NCBI GenBank assembly: GCA_001557505.1
Contig: LSAX01000004.1
Location: forward strand, 1,922,001-1,986,000
Length of the DNA stretch: 64,000 nt
From: Reticulascus tulasneorum
Lineage: Eukaryota > Ascomycota > Sordariomycetes > Glomerellales > Reticulascaceae
Direction: 5' to 3'
Below are positions 35,785-47,513 of this stretch, in pieces (positions within the stretch are counted from its first letter, which is position 1; the number at the start of each line of letters is the position of its first letter). The position numbers were made by a program, and so were the translations under genes. The notes beneath the pieces are model-generated. The model was not told the DNA's origin. It searched no databases and worked only from the letters and a program-made list of their open reading frames with translations.

Positions 35785-38313
35785 ATGCCGTCTCCGCATC
35801 AAGACCCACGAGTGGCAGCTGGGCTAATTATTCTCTTCTTCGTGGCCTTGCTCATCTTCCCGGATGGTAATGGGTCCATGCTTACTGCAGCTGAACTCGC
35901 CATACAAAGAATACAGAGGCACAGAGCCGCCATCGATCTCTTAAATTCATCGAGATGGGGCGACTTCTCCCCGCCCCAGCCCAACGATCCTCTTGGAACC
36001 GCTCCTCAGTATCTAAATCTCACCGGCTTCCGAGCCGATGATGGCTTTGCCTGGGAGGACCTTTCGCGCTTCAAAGAGCATTGCCTAGAGTGGAGTCGCA
36101 GCGCTATACCGGCGGTTGGGGGCCAGGATCTGTGGGACATAGGTCAAGGCGAGGCTGTTTGGCAGAATGCGAGTGGCGTGGTCAAGGGAGCCTGGGTACG
36201 GCGAGACGCCTCCGTGAGGAGAGAATGGTCGAACTACAACCTCAGCGAGATTACTCCTAACCTTACATGGGCGGGGTCTCAGTCGGAGTGGGCTCGGAAC
36301 ATAACAGGCAAGGAGGGGAAGATGCTGCTCGACATCGATGATTCCGGTCGGCACATGAAAGAAATCGTCTACGAGGTTCTCCCAGGAGGCTTTTCTAAGA
36401 GTGGAGGCGAAGTACGCAGTGCGCAAGGATCTCTCCGGGTCGAAGACGTGACTGGCAGTGGCATAATCTGGGACCTCAGAATGCATGGAGTACAGTGGCC
36501 ACGCCAGGGAGCCATACTGTTGACCACAACGAGCGAGAAGTTCGATGGCATCTTTGCTCTTCCGCACCTGACGCCGACGCCTGATTTCTTTCAGTCCAGT
36601 CAGAAACTCTTGAATCTGACGCTCTATGAAGTTTTACGCAGGAAGGAGAAGGAGATATTCAATGACGGTGTTATGCCCTGGACTTCAGACCTTGAAAACC
36701 CTCCGGATATCATGAATCCGTCTCCTCACTGCGAGTATATCCTATATGCCCAGGTCCATCCTCCCGACAGGGAGCACTTGAACATGAAGGGTTTTGATCC
36801 CCAGACCGAAACCATGGCTGGCATCATTCACGACATCGAGGAGGAGCTCCGATTTCCAAATGGTGCACCGATTCGTGGTATCCCCGAACTTCAACTATCC
36901 GTGATCATCTGGTCACCGGACTGCTCATTCTTCTTGGAAACCAAGGGTCCACCGACATTCCCATCGGCCGATGGTCGGCATTTGGTCGGCATGAAGATGG
37001 AAGTCATCTTCTACGAGGTCAAGATCTGGGTTCTTGCGTTTGCGGGTGTGATCATGGCGCAAACGTTTTTCCTCATGCGCCAGATGAAGGAGTCATCCAC
37101 GCCATCAACGATGGGACGCATAAGCTACTCCACTATGAGTGCCATGGTCGTAGTCGACGGTGGAGTGTTTGTCATGGCTTCCATGTTTGCACTGACAGCT
37201 GGGGTTACCTACCTATCCGCCCTTACGCTCCTGGTTGCTGCGTTCCTATCTATGGCAATCGGCGGGAAGTTCTTGTCAGACATCCATAAGGTTCAAGAGC
37301 CGCCTAACAGGAGGAGGCCCGAAAGAGACCAAGCCTCTAGCGGCGGTACACCGCACACGCCGTCTACTCCTGCGAACGATGCTGTCTCCAGTACACAGCC
37401 TGGTACAGACACAGCGAGACCGCCACGACAGGCCACAAGATCGCCACCCATTATAATTCCCTCAGACCAGGACATTGACGCAGAGATATATGAAGTAACA
37501 AATGCAGCGGCAGCAGTGGCCAGGGCTGGAAACAGACCTCCTCAAGAGGAGGAACAGGTGACGTTCCAGTCTGTTGTCGTTCGCTACTCGCTTGCGGTCT
37601 GCTTTGTTCTGCTCCTCTCCATAGCCTCGACTTCCTGGTATCCGCGCGTGCGTTCCGTCTTCCTGAACACTCTGGCGTTTATCTACCTTTCGCTTTGGCT
37701 GCCGCAGATACACAGGAACATTCTGCGCAACTGCCGTCGTGCCATGACCTGGTCATTTATGATTGCACAATCCGCGCTGCGGCTTCTTCCATTCGCCTAC
37801 TTCTACCTCAAGGAGGACAACTTCCTGTTTGCGGAGCCGGACCGCCGGACGTTTCTGGCCTTCTGTGCGTGGCTCTGGATCCAACTCTGGATATTAGCAT
37901 TTCAAGACGTCCTAGGTCCCCGTTTTGGCATACCGAATAGCTGGACGCCTGATGCTTGGGATTACCACCCCGTCCTGAGGGAGGAAAGTGTCGAAGCCGG
38001 GGGTCTACCGATTGGCCTGCTAAGTGAGCCCGGCTCGCCTTCGCTTGAGCGAGTCCGGACCGGCGAGGACAAGGAGGAGAAGAAGAGCAGCCTACGCGCT
38101 ATCGACTGTGCTATTTGCCGCGAGGTGCTGGAAGTCCAGATCCTGAAAGCAGGGGAGCAGGACCCGGCGGTTGGTGGCGTGGTTGGCGTGTTCACCAGGC
38201 GGAATTACATGGTTACGCCATGTCGACACATTTTCCACAGTGCTTGCTTGGAAGGCTGGATGAGGTTCCGGCTGCAATGTCCGATATGCCGAGAGGAGTT
38301 GCCGCCTCTCTGA
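35785..38313 (+). CDS. dscA: Transmembrane RING E3 ubiquitin ligase of the DSC complex (Tul1/DscA)
   Basis: One uninterrupted frame of 842 residues. A hydrophobic N-terminal segment (AAGLIILFFVALLIF) precedes a large luminal domain (about 30-405) with several N-glycosylation sites (NLTG, NASG, NLSE). Multiple membrane helices follow from about residue 410, with a disordered Pro/Ser/Thr loop near 510-590 (RRRPERDQASSGG). The C-terminus is a RING-H2 domain: CAICREVLEV, TPCRHIFHSACLEGW and CPICREELPPL. The ligase is the catalytic core of the Golgi/endosome DSC complex. In Schizosaccharomyces and Aspergillus it is required for SREBP cleavage and hypoxic sterol control; in yeast it acts in membrane-protein quality control. 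Confidence 0.94.
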   Translation: MPSPHQDPRVAAGLIILFFVALLIFPDGNGSMLTAAELAIQRIQRHRAAIDLLNSSRWGDFSPPQPNDPLGTAPQYLNLTGFRADDGFAWEDLSRFKEHCLEWSRSAIPAVGGQDLWDIGQGEAVWQNASGVVKGAWVRRDASVRREWSNYNLSEITPNLTWAGSQSEWARNITGKEGKMLLDIDDSGRHMKEIVYEVLPGGFSKSGGEVRSAQGSLRVEDVTGSGIIWDLRMHGVQWPRQGAILLTTTSEKFDGIFALPHLTPTPDFFQSSQKLLNLTLYEVLRRKEKEIFNDGVMPWTSDLENPPDIMNPSPHCEYILYAQVHPPDREHLNMKGFDPQTETMAGIIHDIEEELRFPNGAPIRGIPELQLSVIIWSPDCSFFLETKGPPTFPSADGRHLVGMKMEVIFYEVKIWVLAFAGVIMAQTFFLMRQMKESSTPSTMGRISYSTMSAMVVVDGGVFVMASMFALTAGVTYLSALTLLVAAFLSMAIGGKFLSDIHKVQEPPNRRRPERDQASSGGTPHTPSTPANDAVSSTQPGTDTARPPRQATRSPPIIIPSDQDIDAEIYEVTNAAAAVARAGNRPPQEEEQVTFQSVVVRYSLAVCFVLLLSIASTSWYPRVRSVFLNTLAFIYLSLWLPQIHRNILRNCRRAMTWSFMIAQSALRLLPFAYFYLKEDNFLFAEPDRRTFLAFCAWLWIQLWILAFQDVLGPRFGIPNSWTPDAWDYHPVLREESVEAGGLPIGLLSEPGSPSLERVRTGEDKEEKKSSLRAIDCAICREVLEVQILKAGEQDPAVGGVVGVFTRRNYMVTPCRHIFHSACLEGWMRFRLQCPICREELPPL

Positions 38314-41300
38314 GGTGGTGTATACATCATTGTACGAATATCTACTACGCTAGCTGTTGGCACCCTTGGTATTAAGGACTAGATTTCCATTCGATTTATA
38401 CTGTACGCTGTGTGACGATATAAAGCTTGTGATGCTAATAATGGATGGCGATGCAGTTCCTATTTCTTGTGTCTTCTGGGAATCCATTCACACTGTCAAG
38501 CCGCGCGCCGCCACATCGAAGATCGAGTTGCGAGAACCGTTCAAAATGCTCTGCACGCGATGAAACCGAGGCTAGTGATGGAGCCCGGGATATAGAGGGA
38601 GGCGTCGTCTTTTCCAAACTGAAGCGGCCGTGGACGGGGTTGAAAGGGTTTCAGAGAATCAGCGTGTAATCGTCGTTGCATGTATTGCGGACAAGGAGCA
38701 GCTGTACATCTCCAGCTCTGCTATGAACATGGCACCTGTACAGATTTTACTCAGTTATTACACATAGTTTGGCAGGCCTGCTAGGTTTGTTCTTCTGAAA
38801 ATACAGTCAAGTTGACGGCCCCCGACCGCGCGGATGTCACTCAGGTTCTCTGTGTGCATACAAGTCTCGCTGATCTTTGGAAAACGGCTACTTCGAGCAT
38901 ACCAAGCACTATTTCTTACATCTTTGTTAAGAAGATTGAGCGCTAACTGTACTGAACATGATATATACATGGATCTCGTCAAACGCCTTGAGAGTCATGT
39001 GCAATAAGTGTACGGGTACTGAGTGGAATGTGCACCCGAGTATCTCATCAATCTTCCCTGAAGGGCTTGGCAAAGAGTTCCATTGCTCGGCTGCACCAAT
39101 ATCAAGCATGGTTATAGCTCGTTCTCGGCAACCTCTACTTGGCAGGCAAGGCTCTACATAACATTTCCCGTCAAGCACTGTCGTGTGCTCCGGTACACAC
39201 ATTTGTGACCCAAGAGCCAGAGTTTGCTGCTAACGGCAGTCACCATTGGGGCTTCGCACATCAATATGATGATTGTCTTCGACGGCCCCGGTAAAAAAAA
39301 CACAAGCCCGTTGGGCAGAAAATTGGCCCCTATCTTAAATCAAACCTCTACGCCGATCTGGGAACACGACCGTTTGATCCCGCAACCCTAACTCGGTCGT
39401 TGGGTCCGTAAGAAGTGGAGAAGAAACTCGCGCGACGCATGCAATTGCTAAACATGCCGAGGCAGGACGAAGTCTCGCGTCATCAAGGTCGTAAGATCTT
39501 ACTTTGCGCAGCCATTTAGGGAGCTAGGTTTCAGCGTGTCTCGAAGTTGGCCAATCTGAGCTGAGATACAATATAAGCTTCGAGAAGAAGCCGAGAAGGG
39601 AGAGTCGTGGAACGTCACGGACCCCGTCGGCAGCCGTAAGCACAGCCTACTTTAGTTGCTTAGACAGGCTGGGACCTGTTGGAAGAAGGTGGTGTCAGCA
39701 GTTGTGGCATCTCTGCAGCAGGCTCGCTAATCCTGCAGACGCCACAACAAGTCTCTCGATGGTGTGGCCTGGAAACATCGTTTTGCGAGTCAGCGGTCAA
39801 CATTCCAAGCGGAAGAGAGGAAAAAAAGATGCCTGTAGAAACTTCATTGCGAAACTGTGGCGGCTCTAGAGTCGGACTCTGGGGATTACACAAAGTCAAG
39901 GCTCTCGACGGCATAGCATACTCTGCATCTGCCATAAGATTGATACTGTATTTGGTGGTTTCCTGGCACAGATTGTCATGTCAGCATGGAAAGAATGGCA
40001 TCGGACTTGGGACGGCAACTCTCATGAGCCAGGAAGATAGTCATCCCAATTGCGAACTGGTTGAACGTGCTGGGTCGAGGGGATCGGTGCCCTGGGCAAG
40101 CAGATACCGACAACTTGGAACTGGAACTAGGGGGAGGGAAGTGACATCGACAGGAGGTCGTGCGGGCGCCGAGCAAACGGTAGCCTATGACAGTTCCGGG
40201 ATCATGATCCCGGAAATGTGGGTTACCGGTCCAAGGAGAAGTCATTGGTTGGGACGATTTTGCGAGTAGCCATATGAAGGCTCGCAACAAGTTCCCCCAA
40301 CAGGAAGTATGGCAGCAAGCGGAGGATGAGTTAGACCGGCGGGAAAAGAGAATAGGGCCTGGAGTGAAACGCAGACTAGCCTCAAAATCAGGCAACCCCA
40401 GAATAGATGACTCCTCAAAGCTTCTGGAAGGTTTCTATGGCTAGGCGTGCCTCGCCCATCAGGCATCAGAGCACACAGAACGCCATCTGTGGCACAAGGT
40501 TCGACACACCGATCGGCAATCCCTCCGGGTGGGGATGAAAGCAGTGCTTTCATCCAGAAAAGGGGCGGAGTCGGCGTCAAAGAATGATTGGCGTGGAGGA
40601 AGGGATAGTTGGTGCCCGGGTGACTTAACGAGTCCATCGCTGAGGGACGAATGAGGACGCTCGACAGGCAGCAAGATAGGGCTGAAAGGAAGACGACCCC
40701 GGAACATGCAGGTAAAAGTAGGAGTGGATCAAATCTGGTTGCGGGTGGTGGCTGTATGGCTTGTCTCGATGGTTGGTAGATGGCTGAGCAGCTGCGCAGA
40801 GGATGGACCAGTCATATAGGTACCTCCGCCGTGCAGGAGTCAAATATCCGCCGGTCGGCCGGGTGCAGTCAGAGTGACAGCGAGACGGAATTCCGGAACA
40901 GGGCTCTCTGGTGGCTTGAGGGTCGAATGGGTGGGAGAGGACGATTGGCGGGAGGCCGCCTGGGGCACATGGAGATCAGTGGAGTTTGTCTGGGTCGTTG
41001 GCTGATCCAAGCCTCAATGCCCCCCTCCCAGGGCTCGCCAACCCTTGTTCTGTCTCGCTCATAGGGCTGAGATGGAGGGTGAGGTCTGCTACTGAGTGGA
41101 GTTGGAAACCCCCCGGGCGCGGGCCGGTGGAGGGTTCGACATTGGACGAATAAGCTGACGGGGTGGAGTGTGGCGAAGCACCTTGGAAGACGGGCAAGGC
41201 GGTCTGCAGAAAGCAAAAGGCCTCGGTTTGTTTTCAATCCGTCATGATATGGGGACTAAATCATGTACTGACTCGGATGCCGAGAGCTCCATTTCGAGGA

Positions 41301-41961
41301 CCGATTTTCGTATCTTGACGAGCTCCACCTGAAACGGCGCCTATGCAATCACGACTTGGAGATGCCTTTCTATCCGGGGGTGGATTTTGTCTTTCGGAGA
41401 ACTCCAGGGCATAGGGAAGGGCCTGGGGGGCACGTTGCGTGGATACGTACGTGGATATGCTTCGCAAGACTCGCTAGCTGGCCCTCGGCCGAATGTGATT
41501 TAATTGAGGCGAGGGAAGAGGTAAAGGTGATGCAGCAATGCATGCAGCCACGGGACGATGTTGTCTGCGTGTGTGGCATTTCCTTGGCCAGGGTGCAACA
41601 AAGCAATTAGACAACTCGCAGCAAACAACATACGTGCTGTGACGTTACGTTGGGTCTGACAGACATCCTCCCTCCCCCCCGCGTAGAGCGAGAGAAAGAG
41701 GATTTGCTTCACAGCATCACGCTGCTGATGATTAGGGCCGCTTAGAATGGAGGGAAGAGGAGACAATGGGGATTTTGTGGGCAAAGATCCACAAAATGCC
41801 AAATTGCCTACCCACTATCCGCTGCGTTGCGTGCGCTTACATAGGTCCGACCCTACATCTCGAAGTGGCATCTGATATCGATCGACCGCAATAATGGATC
41901 GATCTCGGGCAGAGCGAAGGTGGGCCCCCGTACCGTACCTTATTAGTGACGTACAGGGCCA

Positions 41962-41985
41962 GGGGGGGGGGGGGGGGGGGGGGGG
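41962..41985 (+). repeat. Poly-G tract (24 G)
   Basis: The longest homopolymer of the window, 24 uninterrupted G in intergenic DNA. It could form G-quadruplex structures and is prone to length error. Confidence 0.95.
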
Positions 41986-42293
41986 AAGGGTTTCACAGCA
42001 CTGTTACCACGCACCCAAGACACGAAGAAGTATTGATCTCCCTCCGTCTTTTCCCCAGATCGGCGAACACCTCGTGCCGCCCATCAAACAATGTATGTGT
42101 ACGTGATGGGGGGTTTTTCGACGGGCTACTATGTATGAGAGGGGAGGGGATAGATAGGCCTACCGCGTAAAGCTACCCCAGTTAAAAGTCCACTAGGGCG
42201 AGAGGGTGGTGATGAGAGCCAGAATGCAAGCCACGGCAACTGAGAGAGAGCAGTATTCTGGTTTAGATTCTTACTACTAGGTACTCTTCTGTT

Positions 42294-42325
42294 TTCCTTC
42301 CTTCCTTCCTTCCTTCTTTCTTCCC
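42294..42325 (+). repeat. TTCC microsatellite
   Basis: Repeated CTTC units with slight decay at the right end, in intergenic DNA upstream of the Zn2Cys6 gene. Confidence 0.9.
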
Positions 42326-42586
42326 TGGTTATGCAGTAGGATGTAAATTATTACTGCCTATACCTTACCGCAGTAGTACTAGTACGAGTATGGAGTGGAT
42401 GGGAAGTATACGTATATGCCCCCCTTCGTGCACACATAATTACGGTCCTCGGCGGCGGCTCGGAACCCCACTCTGAATGTGTGTGGCATTGCAGAATGTA
42501 TGTATTACATGCACTGCATTTTATTACTTTTGTTGATGTCCCCAATCATCATCTCATCGCATTGGAAACCGGAGGGAGAGGAGGGC

Positions 42587-42597
42587 GGGGGGGGGGG
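42587..42597 (+). repeat. Poly-G tract (11 G)
   Basis: Eleven G in a purine-rich stretch of the same gene-poor region. Confidence 0.9.
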
Positions 42598-44391
42598 CCT
42601 ACCATACGTACTACGTACTACTACCACTGCAAAAAGCCAGAGATAATTATGCCCTTGGGAGGGCATCACGGAAGCTTTCCACGCATGTACGTCAAAGTCG
42701 ACAGTGCGGACCCTGAACCCTGAGCCGTCCGCCCCAAAAAAAAAAAATGCCACTTTGCCTTTTCCTGCCACTCAGCCAGCCCAGCACAGCCCTTCCGGCT
42801 ACCTAAGCGGTCCGGAGCTCTTCGAGACCCGTGGCGTGTGCCCTGTAGACATGAGACTCAATCGTGTACACAATACCGACGTGGTGAGTGATGTACGTGG
42901 TACCGGGGGGGCTCGCTTTGCCCAATGCAGCCATACCCCAGGTATGGGAAAGTCCTACAGAGGACAAATGTACATGCGCATCTGTCGACTGCCTTTCCCT
43001 TGGCTTGGGGTAGGTATAGGTAGTCGTACGAGTTTGTTCTCATCATCGCCATAGCTATCGACGCCTGGCTGCCTACTGCACGGCAGAGTCACATACCTGG
43101 CGTATATCATATGTGGGATTGGATGGGACGGGGATGGCAGCTCGAGACGTAATTATCCTATGCCGTACTAGACTGGCTACATACCTAGGCGATGAGGTAG
43201 GTAGTCGAGAGCTTCCCAGCATCTACTTATCCCCGTTTGGCCTCGTTGGTTTAAAAAGGTTGAAGCTATCCCCCCCCCATCCTTCCCTGCTTTTATGCTT
43301 GCCAGTTCTTCGTCCGGCTTCTGTGGCTCCCATAATCCTTCTATACCTAAAGGTTCTCGTCCCTTCTTCTCTGTGCTCCACTGCACCTCTCGACATATTT
43401 GTTTGTCGTCTCGGCGTCACATTCAAGGTCATATTATTAGAAAGAAAAAAAAGAGCGAGCATCCCTGCCTTGCTCGCCTGCCGGCGCGACAAACTACTTC
43501 GTGCGCTACACCGCATTCTGCCCTCCTCCATCCACATCCTTCTCGGCGACGACCCTGTCTCCCTCTCTCCCTCCCCCCCTGTTCAGATTGGATTGCCCCT
43601 CTCTCTCCCTACCTAGTACCTACCAGCAAGCAGGCCTACGTGCATGCGGAATCCATTAATCTGTACATATTTTACCGCTTCTGTCGCTTGGGCTTTCGTT
43701 GTCCCGAACCAACCCCCGAATCAATCCTTGCTCGCTCTCCTGAATGGGGACCGCACCCTGCACGGCTTCGGGCGACTATTATAATAAACGTCCCTATCCT
43801 GGCCCCCAATACTCGCCTGCCTTGTGCGATTCCATCATCCCTCCTCAGCCCGTGGTCCGTCCTCTTTTAAGCCCGTCTACTCCTCTCCCTCTCCTCGAAG
43901 CGAATAGATCGAGTTGTTCGTTTGCGACCTTGAGGATAGTTGCTGAGCATCTTGAATCTACACATTATTAAGAACCATAATACATGTAATACCTCCCCTA
44001 CCTTTTCATATCAACGCCAGACACCACCCCATCCTGGTCCATCCTGGTCCACGCGGCAAACCACAGAGCTCATCTCACAAACAGACCCGACCCCGCCGCC
44101 GCCGCAGCAAACCTCCCGATAGCTCCTTTTCTTGATCGCAAGGGTTCGCCGGCACGAGCATCACCCGCCTTTCTGTGCGCGAAGTTATATCTACAATTAT
44201 ATCCCTCCTCTGCACAGGACACCCAAGACACGCCAACTTATCAGGCGTCAAACCCTGCGCCAAATCTCGACACGTACACGGCGATGACTGCTGTTGCGCA
44301 ACAACCATCTCCCCAGCAGACACCTTAGACCGCATCCGATCGCAGTTCCCAACTCACTTGCCCTCTATTTCCAACTGCAAGCTCGGCAGCC

Positions 44392-46551
44392 ATGGACTCC
44401 CCACCAGCAACGTCTGCAGACAGCCAACTAAAGCAGAAACGAGCGAGAACAAGCAAGCCAAAGGTCAAAACCGGCTGCAATAATTGCAAGTGAGTGCCTG
44501 CGACAGCCCCACCCCCCCGTTCAGTCTCCTAGAGCACTGTTAACTCTCAACCCACCCCCCACAGGCAGCGCAGGATCAAATGCGACGAGAAGCGACCCTC
44601 ATGCTCCCAATGCGTGCGATCCAAAAAGATATGCACCGGCTACCCACCCCCAAGCCGGAGTGCAAGGCCCCACGAGATGCTCGCCATTGCTCCGAGGCCA
44701 CTGCTGGCCCAGGCCCCGGACCAGAACCCGGCTCAGGTTCAGCGGATCGCACCGCAGCAGATTGCAATCGCGCCCCGGCGAGCAAATATGGACCCGGCGC
44801 AGCGACGACTGCAGAGGATGCAGCATAGGCGGCTAACCCCTCCACAGACACCAATCTCAACCACATCCATCACTTTGTATCGGCCTGCCGCAAACCTCCC
44901 TTTCGCGCAACAAGAAGGTCTATACTTCCAGCTGTTCCGGACACACACAGCGAGCGAGCTGTCGGGATACTTCGACTCGGTCTTCTGGACACGGACAGTC
45001 CTGCAAGAGTGCCACTCTGAAAATGCGATTCGCCATGCTGTTGTGGCGCTAGGCGCTCTATATAAGACTCTGGAGCAATCTACAGAGTCGCCGCCAGGCT
45101 CCCCTACGGACAAGATGAATCCCCACGATATTGCCGTCAGACACTGGGAGGTGGCTGTCAAGCAATACTCGGAGGCCTGCAATGCGCTAGTCCACTTGAA
45201 TGGCCAGGATCAGAAGTCAAACAGGACACTGCTCATGGCCAGCGTGCTGTTGGCCTGCTTTGACTCGTTTGTCGGCGACCATAAGCAGGCGATCAGGCAG
45301 ATCCAGAATGGCTTAGGATTGCTTGACCGGCTACGCGCAGAGAGGAGGAAGTCGTTCATATTGAGTTCAGAAGAGCCCGTCGAGGAAGAACTCATTACAA
45401 TGTTCACCAGACTCGCGATACAGGCAAAGTCTTACGATATGGCCTTCCACTTCCCTCAACCCTATGTCATCAGACTCACACCGCAAGCACCCGAATACCC
45501 TGCATCTCCGCCATCAGAGTCCGGCAGTTCGCCATCGTCAGTCAGCACGTCTCCTATTCCTGACCAGTTCTTCTCGCTGCTCGAAGCTCGTGCAGCTTGG
45601 GATAAGCTCTGCGAGCGGATGCTGCGTTTCACCGAGACCATGTTCAACTATTCGAGCGCAAGCGGCACGAACAGCCCCATGGGAATTCTTCCCAAATCAC
45701 TGAAGCAGTACGGTATAAGCTTCAGGGGTCAGCTGGAGGCTTGGTCCGAGGCTTTCGATCATATCTTGGAGTCGAGGACTGCGCCGGGAGTCACCTACCA
45801 GGAGAAGGCGGGCATTGCTGTTCTCAAAATGTTCCAGATTATGAGTCAGATCTTATTTCTCATGACCTTCAGCGATAGCGAGTCTCAGTTCGATCTGTTC
45901 CAGCCGCAGTTCAAAGCCATTGTCGACCTCGCATCTGAAGTCGTGGGAGATGAAGAAAGACGAGCGGCGGCAAAACGGTGTCCCAACCCGGAGTTTTGCC
46001 AGCATCGCAGAAACCATGCGCCAGATATCTTCGGTGGCCACGAATATACCGCTTACCATATCAAGCCTAGTTTTAGCACCGATTTAGGAGTCGTCCCGCC
46101 GCTTTTCGTCGTCGCCACAAAATGCCGCAATCCTACGATCCGCAGGCAAGCCATTCAGCTCTTGAGAAGTAGTGCCCGCCGGGAGGGCATGTGGGACAGT
46201 GAGCTGACCGCTCGCATCGGTCAGATCGTTGCGACGATCGAGGAGGAAGAGGACAGGGCAGCTGTTCCCGATCCCCGGCAGGCCAATGGTAATGCCAGGC
46301 ATGGTTCCGTGGAGTTTGCAGACGACGTACCGCTTGGGCCGGGCGGCAATGCGCGATGGGACATTCGACGAGAGAGCACCGTGCCGGGAATGATGAAAAT
46401 GAAACGGACAGTTCCCGAAGATAAGCGCGTGATGGTTCGAGCCGTCGACTTTGATCTGCGATCGAGGTTCGCAAGACTCCAGGTCGGAACTAGAGGTCTT
46501 AACCCGGGGTCTGCCGACCTCCGCTCCCGCGTGGCCGATATTTCGTGGTAG
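44392..46551 (+). CDS. Zn2Cys6 binuclear cluster transcription factor
   Basis: Two exons (44392-44489, 44565-46551) give about 694 residues. The zinc cluster begins at Cys29 and Cys32 (CNNC) and continues across the intron as KCDEKRPSCSQCVRSKKICTGY, all six Cys present. The Lys/Arg-rich stretch before it (KQKRARTSKPKVK) may be a nuclear signal. A linker of Pro/Gln/Arg follows. The rest resembles the fungal-specific regulatory region (LYFQLFRTHTASELSGYFDS, ENAIRHAVVALGALYKT, LLMASVLLACFDSFVGD), as in many upc2/C6 regulators of unknown targets. The isolated position beside a 6-kb gene-poor region gives no target hint. The intron position inside the zinc cluster is common in this family. Confidence 0.92.
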
Positions 46552-47513
46552 CACAGAGGCCAAGGTGGAATGGGGAAATGTGCGAGCTCACAGTTAGCCC
46601 GCTGAATTCTTTTTGCTTCTTACTTCGATCTCTTTTATTTATTTTTTTGGCATTTCACTTCTTGGATATACCCCGGGGCCTTTGAAGACGGGCTAGCAGC
46701 TCAGCTTGGAGTTTACACGCAATTCTGTTCCCCTCCACATATTTTTGTCTACCATCGAGATCTACGAATGATGAGTTTTAGCTAGTGTCTAGTCGCAGAC
46801 GAGGATGAAATCTGAAGTAGGAAGGTACAGTCGCAGCTTGATGCTGGCCGCTGGTCCGGTGTGTGCTCTTTTCCACTCGAGATAAAGGGGGCCTCGTGTA
46901 GGCAGTCTTTGCAAGGATTTCGGCCCTGCATTAGATTAGGGCCCAGGGAGCTGATCAGCAAAATCATTTTACGGGAGCACAAAAACATTTGGACTGCTTC
47001 ATGAGCGAGCGGAGGGTGTGTGTGAATTGGGGGGATGGTTCGGCAACCGAAAGGGGAAAAAACACAGAAATCTCCACCGCGCGAGCAAAAATCTTCTCAT
47101 CCGGATTATCTAGCATATGTAGCAAATGTGTACGCTAGTAACGAATAGTGCATTCTCTGGCAGAATTCGAACAAACTTCAAGTACCTATCTGGGCAGGCC
47201 GTCGTCCGAACATATGAGATTTACTCGTGACCCCCCTTGCGTGCCTCCAGATGAGGTTTGGCTTGGAAAACTTCCACCTTCCTAACATTGATACTTTTAA
47301 CAGTCTCAGTACTTGTCTTTTATTCTATAGTCATGATATTGATTCGAACTACTTTTTGACGTCTCATGGACAGACCGGCTCTTTTGCTGCTGTCTCTATC
47401 CGTGGTGCTCATCTGGTCTCCAAGCTTCCATTCCCCAGTGAATCCAAGAGTCAACGAAATCTCATCATGCATAAACCCATGAAGCACATGTCACACAGTA
47501 AGGGCCGTATCAC
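46552..47513. other. Convergent 3' region, no gene seen
   Basis: 3' flanks of the Zn2Cys6 gene and the subtilase gene. T-rich near 46620-46660 and purine-rich near 47040. No coding evidence. Confidence 0.5.

Larger units (their letters stand above)
38314..44391. other. Long gene-poor region with homopolymer and simple repeats
   Basis: About 6 kb without a supportable gene. Plus and minus frames near 39.7-41.2 kb (up to about 195 codons) lack ATG starts, splice logic or family resemblance. From 41.9 kb onward G runs, TTCC repeats and T/C-rich tracts dominate. The last kilobase is a pyrimidine-rich region with many short upstream ATGs and is probably promoter plus long leader of the Zn2Cys6 gene. 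Confidence 0.5.

Noticed and set aside
39679..40269. 196-codon plus-strand frame
   Set aside because: No ATG start at its beginning, no domain, and an equally long competing minus-strand frame; likely chance.
43113..43870. Long plus-strand frames upstream of the Zn2Cys6 gene
   Set aside because: They lie in T/C-rich leader-like DNA that yields Leu/Pro/Ser-rich translations in every frame; best read as promoter and 5' UTR.
47335..47365. tRNA B-box-like GTTCGAATC on the minus strand
   Set aside because: No A box, stem pairing or cloverleaf around it.
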